Part shown: in pieces, positions 13,418-20,460 of the stretch
Layout: the number at the start of each line of letters is the position of its first letter
Position numbering within the stretch: the first letter of the stretch is position 1
IMG/VR virus record: IMGVR_UViG_3300030102_006998
Span: 1,064 to 24,417 of that record
Strand: one strand, 5' to 3'
DNA: 23,354 nucleotides
Origin: a virus
The notes under the pieces: model-generated
The model's input: only the letters and a program-made list of their open reading frames with translations
Told to the model about the DNA's origin: nothing
The model's database searches: none
Position numbers and translations under genes: made by a program

Positions 13418-13590
13418 CAGTATTTACAAGTCCATAATCCGCCAGGTTGTGCTCTGTCCTTAATGTCTTTTAACATTGAAGAAGATTCATTATTTGATGT
13501 TTCTAATTCTACTTGCGGATTAAATTTACAGTCTTGTACAGCACAACCCGTTAAGAAAATCATGGACAATAAAACAATCAACTTCTTCAT
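13417..13590 (-). CDS. small lipoprotein
   Basis: Encodes 57 residues starting MKKLIVLLSMIFLTGC, a clear signal with lipobox (C16). The mature part has three more cysteines (C21, and C55 in LWTCKY, beside C16). The stop overlaps the start of the DUF3307 gene. TTGATT-17-TATATT lies directly upstream but ends only 1 nt before the ATG, so I do not call it with confidence. Function unknown. Confidence 0.6.
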   Translation of the reverse strand: MKKLIVLLSMIFLTGCAVQDCKFNPQVELETSNNESSSMLKDIKDRAQPGGLWTCKY

Positions 13591-13639
13591 TAATATAAAT
13601 TATTTTTTAGAATTAATCAAGTGATAGGTTTGCCAAAGA

Positions 13640-14095
13640 TTATTTTTTAAGCACACCCTTCTTGATCAATTTGGATTTGTTCTTCATGTGTTCTGCTTCG
13701 ACTAGACTTTTGTTCTGTCCGTAATATTGAACAGCATAACCTTCAGTACACATTTTTAAATTAAGATTGATTCCGTCAGCAAAGATCTCTCCAAGTATTC
13801 TACCAAACTTACCTGTTTCAGAACCTTTGTGTGTTTTGATTGTCAGTTTCTTTGCTTTCTTGATTGCATCTTTTAGATATGCTTTGGAAAGTAAACCTCT
13901 TACTTTCTCTTCTTTGTTTCTTGTTCTTGATTCTGGTGTGTCTATGCCAAACAGTCTAACTCTGCTTTGATATTTTATATCGAAACCCATGTCCAATAAC
14001 ACATCGATTGTGTCACCGTCAACAATCTTGGTTACTTTGTTGATTCTATAACTGAAGTCAGTTGGATCTCCTAATGCAGGGCCTCTTCTTGGCAT
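13640..14095 (-). CDS. thermonuclease-type nuclease (SNase domain)
   Basis: Encodes 151 residues from the ATG at 14093-14095, chosen because it overlaps the upstream stop (TAATG). Staphylococcal-nuclease fold: VTKIVDGDTIDV (21-32) with the Asp of the calcium site, RVRLFGIDTPES with R47, D52 and E55, and KFGRILGEI with R99. These correspond to the catalytic Arg, Asp, Glu and Arg of the family. It should hydrolyse DNA or RNA with calcium. No signal peptide is seen, so it probably acts in the cytosol, unlike secreted nucleases. Similar proteins are common in T4-like marine phages. Cotranscribed with a small basic protein. Confidence 0.85.
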   Translation of the reverse strand: MPRRGPALGDPTDFSYRINKVTKIVDGDTIDVLLDMGFDIKYQSRVRLFGIDTPESRTRNKEEKVRGLLSKAYLKDAIKKAKKLTIKTHKGSETGKFGRILGEIFADGINLNLKMCTEGYAVQYYGQNKSLVEAEHMKNKSKLIKKGVLKK

Positions 14096-14253
14096 TACAC
14101 TATTCCGTTCCAAGGTTCATTGTATGGGTCTTTTTTTCTTTTCTTAGCCTTCTTCTTTTTCTTTTTAGGCTTAGACTTCTTTTTTACTTCCCATTCAGGT
14201 TTTAACAACAAAGCCTGATTTTTCTGAACTAATTTTTTTAACCAATTAAACAT
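14095..14253 (-). CDS. tiny Lys-rich protein
   Basis: Encodes 52 residues: an aromatic/hydrophobic start (MFNWLKKLVQKNQALLL), a block of about 20 nearly unbroken lysines and arginines, and PYNEPWNGIV at the end. The charge suggests nucleic-acid binding. It shares a base with the nuclease start (TAATG), so the two may work together, but this is inference. A TAAATAA box ends 5 nt before the ATG, just after the tRNA-Gly. Confidence 0.55.
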   Translation of the reverse strand: MFNWLKKLVQKNQALLLKPEWEVKKKSKPKKKKKKAKKRKKDPYNEPWNGIV

Positions 14254-14258
14254 ATACT

Positions 14259-14265
14259 TTATTTA
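14259..14265 (-). promoter_or_regulatory. TAAATAA box, 5 nt before ATG
   Basis: Minus strand GATAAATAA-AGTAT-ATG, beginning 3 nt after the CCA of tRNA-Gly. Confidence 0.5.
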
Positions 14266-14268
14266 TCT

Positions 14269-14342
14269 TGGAGCGGACGGACGGTTACGCTCCGTCGTCT
14301 ACACGTTGGCAACGTGTCGTTCTGCTATTGAACCACGCCCGC
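14269..14342 (-). tRNA. tRNA-Gly(GCC) with abnormal T-loop
   Basis: Acceptor GCGGGCG/CGTCCGC (one G-U), anticodon stem ACACG/CGTGT around TTGCCAA (anticodon GCC), T73 and encoded CCA. The T-stem GACGG/CCGTC is perfect, but its loop is AGCGTAA instead of TTCRANN, so T54, T55 and A58 are lost while C56 is kept. The D-loop AATAGCA has A-G where G18-G19 is expected. The first 18 nt overlap the end of the oxygenase gene. Confidence 0.85.
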
Positions 14343-14942
14343 TTCTGTGAACAAATCAGGATTATAAATTTCTGCATCAAAAAACATCTGTATAGTCAGT
14401 CTTTTATCTGCCTCCATTGCTGTTGTGGTAACATTGTGTTCCACATCATTTTTTAAAAATATAATCCTATTTGGTCTGATTTCTAAATACTCTCCCACAG
14501 TGTCATTGATGTGTTTCCAAATCAATTGACCTCCCCAATTATAGTCCCAATCCTCATTTATATAGAACGTTGCCGCGGCATCTTGATCCAAATGATACTT
14601 GGTTGATGTGAGAGGCCATAGCACATGAAGATGAAAAGTTGAACCCTCTTTAGGCTTTCTTGTCCAATACTTTTTGTCAATCATGAATTGCACAATTCTA
14701 TCTTTCCATTCTGCAGACAGTGGTTTGTAAAACATATCATCATTCTTTTCTAATTTAAAATTAGCCTCTGTACCAACAGCAAGTTTTTGTCCTGCTCCAA
14801 GATTAAGAATGTCTAACTCTTGGTAATCATTATGGGCATGACGCCAACCACCATTGTTAAGTTCTTGTTTGATGTAAGTTTTGAACTCTTGCCACATTTC
14901 TGCAGGCATAAAATTGTCTACTACTTTGGCATTGTATTTCAT
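14325..14942 (-). CDS. 2-oxoglutarate/Fe(II) oxygenase (prolyl-hydroxylase-like)
   Basis: Encodes 205 residues. Here the iron motif is classical: YHLDQDAAATFYIN with H117-x-D119, WGGQLIWK, then IRPNRIIFLKNDVEHNV with H169 and R181 in KRLTIQMFF as the 2-oxoglutarate Arg. This resembles prolyl 4-hydroxylase-like enzymes of phages and bacteria. Substrate unknown. The gene ends inside tRNA-Gly: its TAG lies in the D-loop sequence, so the last five or six residues are encoded by the tRNA acceptor and D arm. A TAAATTA box and an overlapping TATAAT-like sequence lie just upstream of the ATG. Confidence 0.8.
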   Translation of the reverse strand: MKYNAKVVDNFMPAEMWQEFKTYIKQELNNGGWRHAHNDYQELDILNLGAGQKLAVGTEANFKLEKNDDMFYKPLSAEWKDRIVQFMIDKKYWTRKPKEGSTFHLHVLWPLTSTKYHLDQDAAATFYINEDWDYNWGGQLIWKHINDTVGEYLEIRPNRIIFLKNDVEHNVTTTAMEADKRLTIQMFFDAEIYNPDLFTEAGVVQ

Positions 14943-14948
14943 ATATTA

Positions 14949-14955
14949 TAATTTA
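14949..14955 (-). promoter_or_regulatory. TAAATTA variant box, 6 nt before ATG
   Basis: Minus strand AATAAATTA-TAATAT-ATG before the oxygenase gene and 12 nt after tRNA-Cys. Confidence 0.4.
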
Positions 14956-14966
14956 TTCGTTCAACT

Positions 14967-15040
14967 TGGAGGTAATGCCCAGAATCGAACTGGGATAAAA
15001 GGATTTGCAATCCTCCGCGTAACCATTCCGCCACATTACC
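14967..15040 (-). tRNA. tRNA-Cys(GCA)
   Basis: Acceptor GGTAATG/CATTACC, anticodon loop TTGCAAA with anticodon GCA, T-arm CCCAG-TTCGATT-CTGGG, T73 and encoded CCA. It lies 4 nt after tRNA-Glu on the same strand. Confidence 0.93.
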
Positions 15041-15044
15041 TTAA

Positions 15045-15119
15045 TGGCGGTCCCACGGGGAATCGAACCCCGCTTTCATGGATGAAAACCATGTGTCCTA
15101 ACCGATAGACGATGGGACC
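15045..15119 (-). tRNA. tRNA-Glu(TTC)
   Basis: Acceptor GGTCCCA/TGGGACC, anticodon stem CATGG/CCATG around TTTTCAT (anticodon TTC), normal T-loop TTCGATT, G73 and encoded CCA. Its first base is the last base of the petB stop codon TAG. Confidence 0.95.
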
Positions 15120-16387
15120 TAATCTTCTTTTTTAACAGGAAGTTTGTTCGCGGTGTGTATAGAGTCTGGGATAGCCAAAGGTTTTTCAGTCCAGCCTACC
15201 ACAGGTGCAATGACTAGGAAAAACAAGAACCAATATGCTGTTCCTATTCTACCTAGCAGAATGAATATACCTTCTGCTGGCATGGCTCCTACATACATCA
15301 ATAAGAAAAAGTCTGCCACAAGTATCCAAACAAATTGTTTCCAAATAGGTCTGAACACTGATGATCTTATCTTAGATGTATCTAACCAAGGCAGTAAACC
15401 AATTACTCCTATTGCTGATACCATTGCAATTACTCCACCTAACTTATCAGGTATTGCTCTTAAAATTGCATACCAAGGTAAGAAATACCATTCAGGTACA
15501 ATGTGTGCAGGAGTAACCAAAGGGTTGGCTTCTATATAATTGTCTGGATGTCCTAGATAGTTAGGCAAGTAAAATAAAAATCCAAAAAACAATATAATGA
15601 AAACTAAAAATGCCCAAAGGTCTTTTATTGTTATGTAAGGATGAAACGATACTGTGTCTCTTGTGTCCTTAGGCTCAACGCCCATAGGATTGTTTGATCC
15701 TGTCATGTGCAGTGCTATCACGTGAAACACCACAACACCTACAATCAAAAACGCAATCAACCAGTGCAATACAAATGCTCTATTTAAGAAAGCATCACCT
15801 ACAGAATAATCTCCCCAAAGTGCAGTTACAATCATGTCACCCACAAAAGGAATTGCCGAGAACAAACTGGTTATCACAGTTGCTCCCCAATAACTCATCT
15901 GTCCCCAAGGTAAAACATAACCTAGGAAAGCAGTTGCCATCATAAGGAAATAAATTATCACTCCTATGATCCACATCAGTTGCCGAGGGTCTTTGTATGA
16001 ACCAAAGTATAGTCCCCTAAACATATGTAGGTACACAGCAATAAAAAAGAATGATGCCAAGTTCATGTGCAGATACCTAAACAGCCAACCGTAGTTGACA
16101 TCTCTCATGATGTGTTCAACACTAGAGAATGCTTCGTTCACACTAGGTTTGTAATGCATACCAAGTACAAGTCCTGTTATGATTAGTCCCAGCAAACAAA
16201 ATGTAAGTATCGCTCCAAAACTCCACCAATAGTTCAAGTTCTTAGGCACTTGGAAATCCAAGTATTCCATCTTGAACATTCTAAATATTGGCAGTCTGTT
16301 GTCCAGCCAACCTAACACTCCTTTGAATGGAGATTTGTTTTCGCCGACTTTATTCGTATTAACTGGTTTATAGTTTTTGTCTTCCAT
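15119..16387 (-). CDS. petB: cytochrome b of the bc1 complex
   Basis: Encodes 422 residues, normal for alphaproteobacterial cytochrome b. This inner-membrane subunit carries both b haems and the quinone sites of complex III. The haem ligands are visible as two pairs spaced by 13 residues: H107/H121 in [18 protein letters not shown] and H208/H222 in [16 protein letters not shown]. The Qo-site PEWY (298-301) is present, followed by the ALR...DKxGG block. About eight hydrophobic spans are seen. The usual partners, Rieske protein and cytochrome c1, are missing from both sides; instead petB lies between tRNA genes. It has its own promoter, TTGACT-17-TATAAT, yet could also be read through from rnpB. 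The stop codon TAG overlaps tRNA-Glu by one base. Confidence 0.97.
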   Translation of the reverse strand: MEDKNYKPVNTNKVGENKSPFKGVLGWLDNRLPIFRMFKMEYLDFQVPKNLNYWWSFGAILTFCLLGLIITGLVLGMHYKPSVNEAFSSVEHIMRDVNYGWLFRYLHMNLASFFFIAVYLHMFRGLYFGSYKDPRQLMWIIGVIIYFLMMATAFLGYVLPWGQMSYWGATVITSLFSAIPFVGDMIVTALWGDYSVGDAFLNRAFVLHWLIAFLIVGVVVFHVIALHMTGSNNPMGVEPKDTRDTVSFHPYITIKDLWAFLVFIILFFGFLFYLPNYLGHPDNYIEANPLVTPAHIVPEWYFLPWYAILRAIPDKLGGVIAMVSAIGVIGLLPWLDTSKIRSSVFRPIWKQFVWILVADFFLLMYVGAMPAEGIFILLGRIGTAYWFLFFLVIAPVVGWTEKPLAIPDSIHTANKLPVKKED

Positions 16388-16401
16388 GTTTTTATGAATT
16401 T

Positions 16402-16430
16402 ATTATAGACTTAATTAGCAAAAAAGTCAA
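16402..16430 (-). promoter_or_regulatory. sigma70 promoter of petB
   Basis: Minus strand TTGACT (16425-16430), 17 bp, TATAAT (16402-16407), 14 nt before the petB ATG. No clear Shine-Dalgarno in the short leader. Confidence 0.75.
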
Positions 16431-16457
16431 GTGTACATATTATAACGAAGGTTTTTT

Positions 16458-16533
16458 TGGCGGTCCTTACGGGACTCGAACCCGTGATCTTCCGCGTGAC
16501 AGGCGGACGTGTTAACCACTACACCAAAGGACC
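16458..16533 (-). tRNA. tRNA-Asp(GTC)
   Basis: Acceptor GGTCCTT/AAGGACC, anticodon stem TCCGC/GCGGA around CTGTCAC (anticodon GTC), T-loop TTCGAGT, G73 and encoded CCA. One base separates it from tRNA-Gln. Confidence 0.95.
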
Positions 16534-16534
16534 T

Positions 16535-16608
16535 TGGCTGGCCCTCAAGGACTCGAACCTCAAATAACGGTACCAAAAACCGTTGTGATACCATTTCACC
16601 AAGGGCCA
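16535..16608 (-). tRNA. tRNA-Gln(TTG)
   Basis: Acceptor TGGCCCT/AGGGCCA, the U1-A72 start typical of tRNA-Gln, anticodon stem ACGGT/ACCGT around TTTTGGT (anticodon TTG), T-loop TTCGAGT, G73 and encoded CCA. It begins about 4 nt after the RNase P RNA. Confidence 0.95.
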
Positions 16609-16612
16609 ACAT

Positions 16613-16768
16613 TTTCAGTCCGTAAGCAGGATTCTGTTCTATGACATCATTTATCTTTGCGTTCTACCCTGAGTCATGGTTGAGCATAAAGACTCTCTAT
16701 TTGAACTCGCACTCTCAACAGTGTCCTGACTTTCCTCAGATATAAATCTGCGATGTCTCGACTGAATC
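16613..16768 (-). ncRNA. rnpB: RNase P RNA, strongly shortened (about 156 nt)
   Basis: RNase P removes 5' leaders from tRNAs. Diagnostic elements read 5' to 3': P1 TTCAGTC pairing with the terminal GACTGAA; P2 GACATC with GATGTC; P3 hairpin CAGAT-TTAT-ATCTG; GAGGAAAGTCAGGA as the 5' P4 strand and universal CR-I; ACAGAATCCTGCTTA as CR-V and the 3' P4 strand. P4 forms with the conserved bulged U (AAG-U-CAGGA with TCCTG-CTT). Only about 80 nt lie between the 5' P4 strand and the 3' P2 strand, against some 280 in E. coli, so the specificity domain and most P7-P18 elements are missing; GTTGAG/CTCAAC may form one remaining helix. A TTGACA-17-TACAAT promoter lies just upstream. Ends are set by P1 and are accurate to a few bases. 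Confidence 0.9.
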
Positions 16769-16771
16769 CTT

Positions 16772-16800
16772 ATTGTACAATAAAATTTTTGAAATGTCAA
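16772..16800 (-). promoter_or_regulatory. sigma70 promoter of rnpB and tRNA operon
   Basis: Minus strand TTGACA (16795-16800), 17 bp, TACAAT (16772-16777). The expected start falls at about 16766-16769, at the first base of P1, which supports the RNA 5' end. Confidence 0.8.
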
Positions 16801-16869
16801 TGGAACAAGAAACCTCAATTTGCACACATTTCCAATTAAATGCGTAGAAAATATTAACTGCTAGTTTTT

Positions 16870-16876
16870 TAAATAT
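16870..16876 (+). promoter_or_regulatory. TAAATAT box upstream of the giant exported protein
   Basis: TTTAAATAT 31 nt before the ATG at 16908, with GGGGG (16891-16895) between as a possible ribosome-binding site. The layout resembles the leadered box at 5243-5249. Confidence 0.35.
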
Positions 16877-16907
16877 TAGAAGCAATTAGCGGGGGCAAGT
16901 GCGACAC

Positions 16908-19900
16908 ATGAACATTCTCAATACGAGTGAACAAACACAAATCACATTAGACGGATCTACTCTAATCCATGGCAAGTACTCTGTGCAGGGCCAGGATTTG
17001 TTAATCACCACGGAGTTTGATTCAGTGTTGCTCAAAGACTACTTTGAACACTTGCCAACTCTTGTATCACCGCAAGGTTCAAAACTTACCCCCAAGTTAG
17101 TGTCCCTGCTATCTGCCTACCAACCCAATGACTACCTAGGCTTTGAAGATCCACAAGCCATAGGTGAGATCACACTGACAGGTGGACCAATCACAGTGAC
17201 CAGAGCAGGTCAACAGATTGAACTGAATGTAGGTGACTTCATCTATCTCAATGACTTGGTTGAGGTTGGAGAATACAATGTGGGTATCACATTTAAGGAC
17301 GACACAGCACTTTCATTGGAGTCTGGTGCAAGAATGATCATAGATGATTTTGTGTATGATCCAGACACACCCACAGAAGGTTCAATGAATGCCAACGTGT
17401 TGGGTGGCGGATTTTCTTTTGTGTCAGGTAATGTTGCCAAGGTTGGTGCCGATGCAATGACTGTGACCACTCCTGTTTTAACAATAGGTGTCAGAGGAAC
17501 GCAGGTGGCTGGAAGAGCCAATCAAGATGGTGAAGACAATGAAATAATTCTATTACCAAACGAGGATGGCACTGTGGGACAAATCATGGTGTCAAATGAT
17601 TCAGGTTCTGTGTTGTTGACAGAAGCATTCCAAGGCACAACAATTACCAGTGCTGTGGAGGCTCCATCAATTCCGGTGATCATACCTGAAGATATTGTGT
17701 TGAAAAAGTTTGCTAAAACAATTGCCACAAACAAAACTACATTGAAAACATCTAAGAAAAACAAACAGTCCAAAGAGGCTGAAAAAGAGAAACAGAAATT
17801 AGAAAAAGAAAAAGAAGAATTGGAACAAGAAAAGGAACAACTTGAAGAAGAGGCTGAACAACTTGAAGAAGAAAAAGCAGAGTTAGAAGAGAAACTGGCT
17901 GACGAAGATATCACTGAAGAAGAAAAAGCAGAGTTAGAAGAAGAACTTGCCGCTGTTGAAGAAAAGGCTGTGGCTGTGGAAGAAAAAGTTGAACAGGTTG
18001 TGGAACAAGCAGAAGAGGTTGAACAAAAGTTTGAAAAGGTTGAACAACAGATTCAAGAGATAGAACAAGAATTTGAACAGTTCTTTGAAGAGATCAAAGA
18101 AGAATTTGGCGAAGAAGTTGTGGCAGATGTTGAACAGGCAGTGGCAGAAGCCGAAAAAGTGTTTGAAGAAAAAATACAAGAAGAAGTTGCCAAAGAAGTA
18201 GAAGCAGAGATCAAAGAAGAAGAAACTATTGAAGATCCATTTGAGGAAGCACCAGAAGAAGAAATGGAAAAAGAAATGGAACAAAAAATGGAAGAAGAAA
18301 TTCTACTGTTGGAGGAAGAGCCACCTGTTGAAGAAATGCCTGTGGAAGAAGATATATTTGAAGAAAAAATGGAAGAGGAAGTCAACCAGATAGAAGAAGA
18401 ATTTGCTCCTGAGAATTTCGAAGAAGAACCAATGTTGGTGGAAGATAATGTGTTTGAAGATGCACAGAAAGATGAACCCAAGATTGAAGAAGAAAAAATT
18501 GAAGAAGTTAAAGTGGAAGATTTCAATCAGCCTATGATGAATGACGAAGTGTTCCAAGAAGAATTTGTAGCATTCTTTGAGCCTGATGCTAATGAAAACG
18601 AAGACACAAATGATTTTAATTTCCCGCCCATCATAAATTTAGAAACCAACGAAGAAGAGGATATTGAAGTAATTGAAGCAGAAACAGATGCTCCTATGTT
18701 GATCTTGAACTCAGCACCAACAATTGATTCTATTAGCAATGTGTCCAAGTCTGAGAATTTGAGTGTGGGATCAACGATTGCCACAGCATCGGCATCAGAT
18801 GCAGATGGTGATTCAATCACATACAGTTTGACAGTGGATCAAACCGGCAAACTATCTATTGATCAAAATGGTGTGATCACATTAGCAAGTGCATTTGAAG
18901 AACACTCATCAGATGTAGACTACAATGTGACAGTGAGAGCGTCTGATGGCACAGATGATGCCAAGATAAATTTTGTGTTGACTGTGACAGATGACGGAAC
19001 AATATTGACCAAAGCAGTAGGCACCGGAACCTTGAAAACAGAATGGGGTGACAATTACAGCAAAGACATGACAATGAACAACGCATGGTCTCAGCAAGAT
19101 GTATTGGTGTTTGGAGAGTTCAACTCGGGTACTAGACAGGATGTGATAGACGTGCTGGAAGACAACTACGGTACAGGTTGGAGTTTCAATGTGACCGACG
19201 GTGGTAATCACTGGGGCAGATTGGACACATACACCAACGCAGAACTATCCAAATACATGATGATTATAGATGTTACAGTGGACAACAGATGGGGTCCTGG
19301 TTCGGACCAAACTGGTGACAGCACTAACTTTAATAAAACCATAACCAACGGTGACAACACAGCCATCAAGGATTATCTCAGCATGGGTGGTGTGTTGTTG
19401 ATGCACGGTGAAAATATGCATTGGGACAACGGAGCCAACAGCACCCTACAGACATTGATCAGAGAATTGGACAGCGATGTGGATCAGACCAATCAGATAT
19501 ACGGTGGAGGCGGAAGCGGTGGTTCTCATCAACGAGGTACCAACGGAGAGTATGTGGACTTTTCGAATGCCAGTAGTGCATATAGTTTAAGCAGTATATC
19601 AGGATATCCACCAGCACCGGGAAAATTTGTAGACTCAAGATTGGGTGACGGTAATCTCATAGCAGGTAACGTGTTGGCGGAATGGGGAGGTGATGCTTTG
19701 AACACAGGTTACGAAGGAACATTCATAGCCTACCTGGACGGAAACTACATGATGGATAGTTACAACGGTTCGGGCCACACTACCAACGGCGGCACTCATT
19801 ACGGTCAACACTCGGCTGACCTATACCAGTTCATGAAAAATGAGGCCTACAATTCCTCATACGCCAATGGCAGGATTACCATAGATGAAGAATACCTTCC

Positions 19901-20441
19901 GAAATTTAAAACATCATACGGCGGAACAGATTACGTAGCACAAAACAATTACACCAAAGTGGATGCATATCACCTAGGCGACAATGTGTACATCGGCGGT
20001 GGTATGGATCACATCGACTTTGTGTGGGACGACTCGGCAGACACAGCCTACTGGGCATTCAACACAGACATGGACACTTCCGCAGACGTGAATGGTATAG
20101 ATGATCACTATGGAGTGATAGGATACGATGCAGACGGCGATGGAGACTTATGGGAAACGACAGACACGTTCAATCTGGACAAGATCAAGATCCTGGATGA
20201 CTCTGTGGACTACCTGGCACAGGATCCTGATGCCACAGGAGATTACTATTTAAAAATAACACCGGTCACATATGATAGTAACAGTTGGACTGTGGAGACC
20301 AGCAACACAGTCACAGTCACCAACACCACTGACTACAATGCATATCTTGACCTCAGTGCCAACACAGCATTTGATAACATCAACTATGCCCTGATTGAAA
20401 CAGAATCAGCACTGATATCAGAAGTAGTGATTAGTACGTAA
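16908..20441 (+). CDS. giant FecR-domain, Glu-rich, cadherin-like secreted protein
   Basis: Encodes 1,177 residues from the ATG at 16908 (an in-frame GTG at 16899 is possible). Layout: N-terminal region (1-85); FecR-like domain (about 88-210; GGPITVTRAGQQIELNVGD, then TPVLTIGVRGTQVAG) as seen at the start of many large type I-secreted proteins; Glu-rich coiled-coil region (about 285-590); one cadherin-like domain (about 615-705; DADGDSITYSLTVD). The long C-terminal part (705-1177) has VLVFGEFNSGTR, YMMIIDVTV and YLSMGGVLLMHGE, which together suggest a Rossmann-like or ThuA/amidotransferase-like fold, plus a calcium-loop-like DADGDGD. There are no RTX nonapeptides and no Sec signal. It is followed by TolC and an ABC membrane domain, so it is probably the substrate of that exporter. 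Confidence 0.85.
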   Translation: MNILNTSEQTQITLDGSTLIHGKYSVQGQDLLITTEFDSVLLKDYFEHLPTLVSPQGSKLTPKLVSLLSAYQPNDYLGFEDPQAIGEITLTGGPITVTRAGQQIELNVGDFIYLNDLVEVGEYNVGITFKDDTALSLESGARMIIDDFVYDPDTPTEGSMNANVLGGGFSFVSGNVAKVGADAMTVTTPVLTIGVRGTQVAGRANQDGEDNEIILLPNEDGTVGQIMVSNDSGSVLLTEAFQGTTITSAVEAPSIPVIIPEDIVLKKFAKTIATNKTTLKTSKKNKQSKEAEKEKQKLEKEKEELEQEKEQLEEEAEQLEEEKAELEEKLADEDITEEEKAELEEELAAVEEKAVAVEEKVEQVVEQAEEVEQKFEKVEQQIQEIEQEFEQFFEEIKEEFGEEVVADVEQAVAEAEKVFEEKIQEEVAKEVEAEIKEEETIEDPFEEAPEEEMEKEMEQKMEEEILLLEEEPPVEEMPVEEDIFEEKMEEEVNQIEEEFAPENFEEEPMLVEDNVFEDAQKDEPKIEEEKIEEVKVEDFNQPMMNDEVFQEEFVAFFEPDANENEDTNDFNFPPIINLETNEEEDIEVIEAETDAPMLILNSAPTIDSISNVSKSENLSVGSTIATASASDADGDSITYSLTVDQTGKLSIDQNGVITLASAFEEHSSDVDYNVTVRASDGTDDAKINFVLTVTDDGTILTKAVGTGTLKTEWGDNYSKDMTMNNAWSQQDVLVFGEFNSGTRQDVIDVLEDNYGTGWSFNVTDGGNHWGRLDTYTNAELSKYMMIIDVTVDNRWGPGSDQTGDSTNFNKTITNGDNTAIKDYLSMGGVLLMHGENMHWDNGANSTLQTLIRELDSDVDQTNQIYGGGGSGGSHQRGTNGEYVDFSNASSAYSLSSISGYPPAPGKFVDSRLGDGNLIAGNVLAEWGGDALNTGYEGTFIAYLDGNYMMDSYNGSGHTTNGGTHYGQHSADLYQFMKNEAYNSSYANGRITIDEEYLPKFKTSYGGTDYVAQNNYTKVDAYHLGDNVYIGGGMDHIDFVWDDSADTAYWAFNTDMDTSADVNGIDDHYGVIGYDADGDGDLWETTDTFNLDKIKILDDSVDYLAQDPDATGDYYLKITPVTYDSNSWTVETSNTVTVTNTTDYNAYLDLSANTAFDNINYALIETESALISEVVIST
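17770..18660 (+). repeat. GAA-rich low-complexity tract coding a Glu-rich coiled coil
   Basis: About 890 bp dominated by GAA and GAG codons. It includes a direct repeat encoding EEEKAELEE near 17865 and 17916, 51 bp apart. The tract gives long false open frames on the opposite strand. Confidence 0.7.
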
Positions 20442-20444
20442 TGA

Positions 20445-20451
20445 TAAATAT
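20445..20451 (+). promoter_or_regulatory. TAAATAT box, 9 nt before ATG
   Basis: GATAAATAT-GAGTATATT-ATG in the 19-bp gap before the TolC-type gene. Confidence 0.45.
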
Positions 20452-20460
20452 GAGTATATT

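Noticed and set aside
13419-13427. TAAATAC box before the DUF3307 gene
   Set aside because: It encodes the last Lys-Tyr of the lipoprotein, and the ATG overlaps that gene's stop, so translational coupling explains the start without a promoter.
14881-15108. Plus-strand frame of 75 codons ending in a tRNA-rich stretch
   Set aside because: It runs antisense through tRNA-Cys and most of tRNA-Glu; the phrase-like end comes from tRNA sequence.
16427-16612. Minus-strand frame of 61 codons over the tRNA-Asp/tRNA-Gln region
   Set aside because: It lies wholly within two well-formed tRNAs; not coding.
17243-18820. Long open frames on the minus strand, Ser-rich or Phe-rich, opposite the giant protein gene
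   Set aside because: They are shadows of the GAA/GAG-rich coding tract (antisense TTC and CTT/CTC). They have no ribosome-binding sites and low-complexity products.
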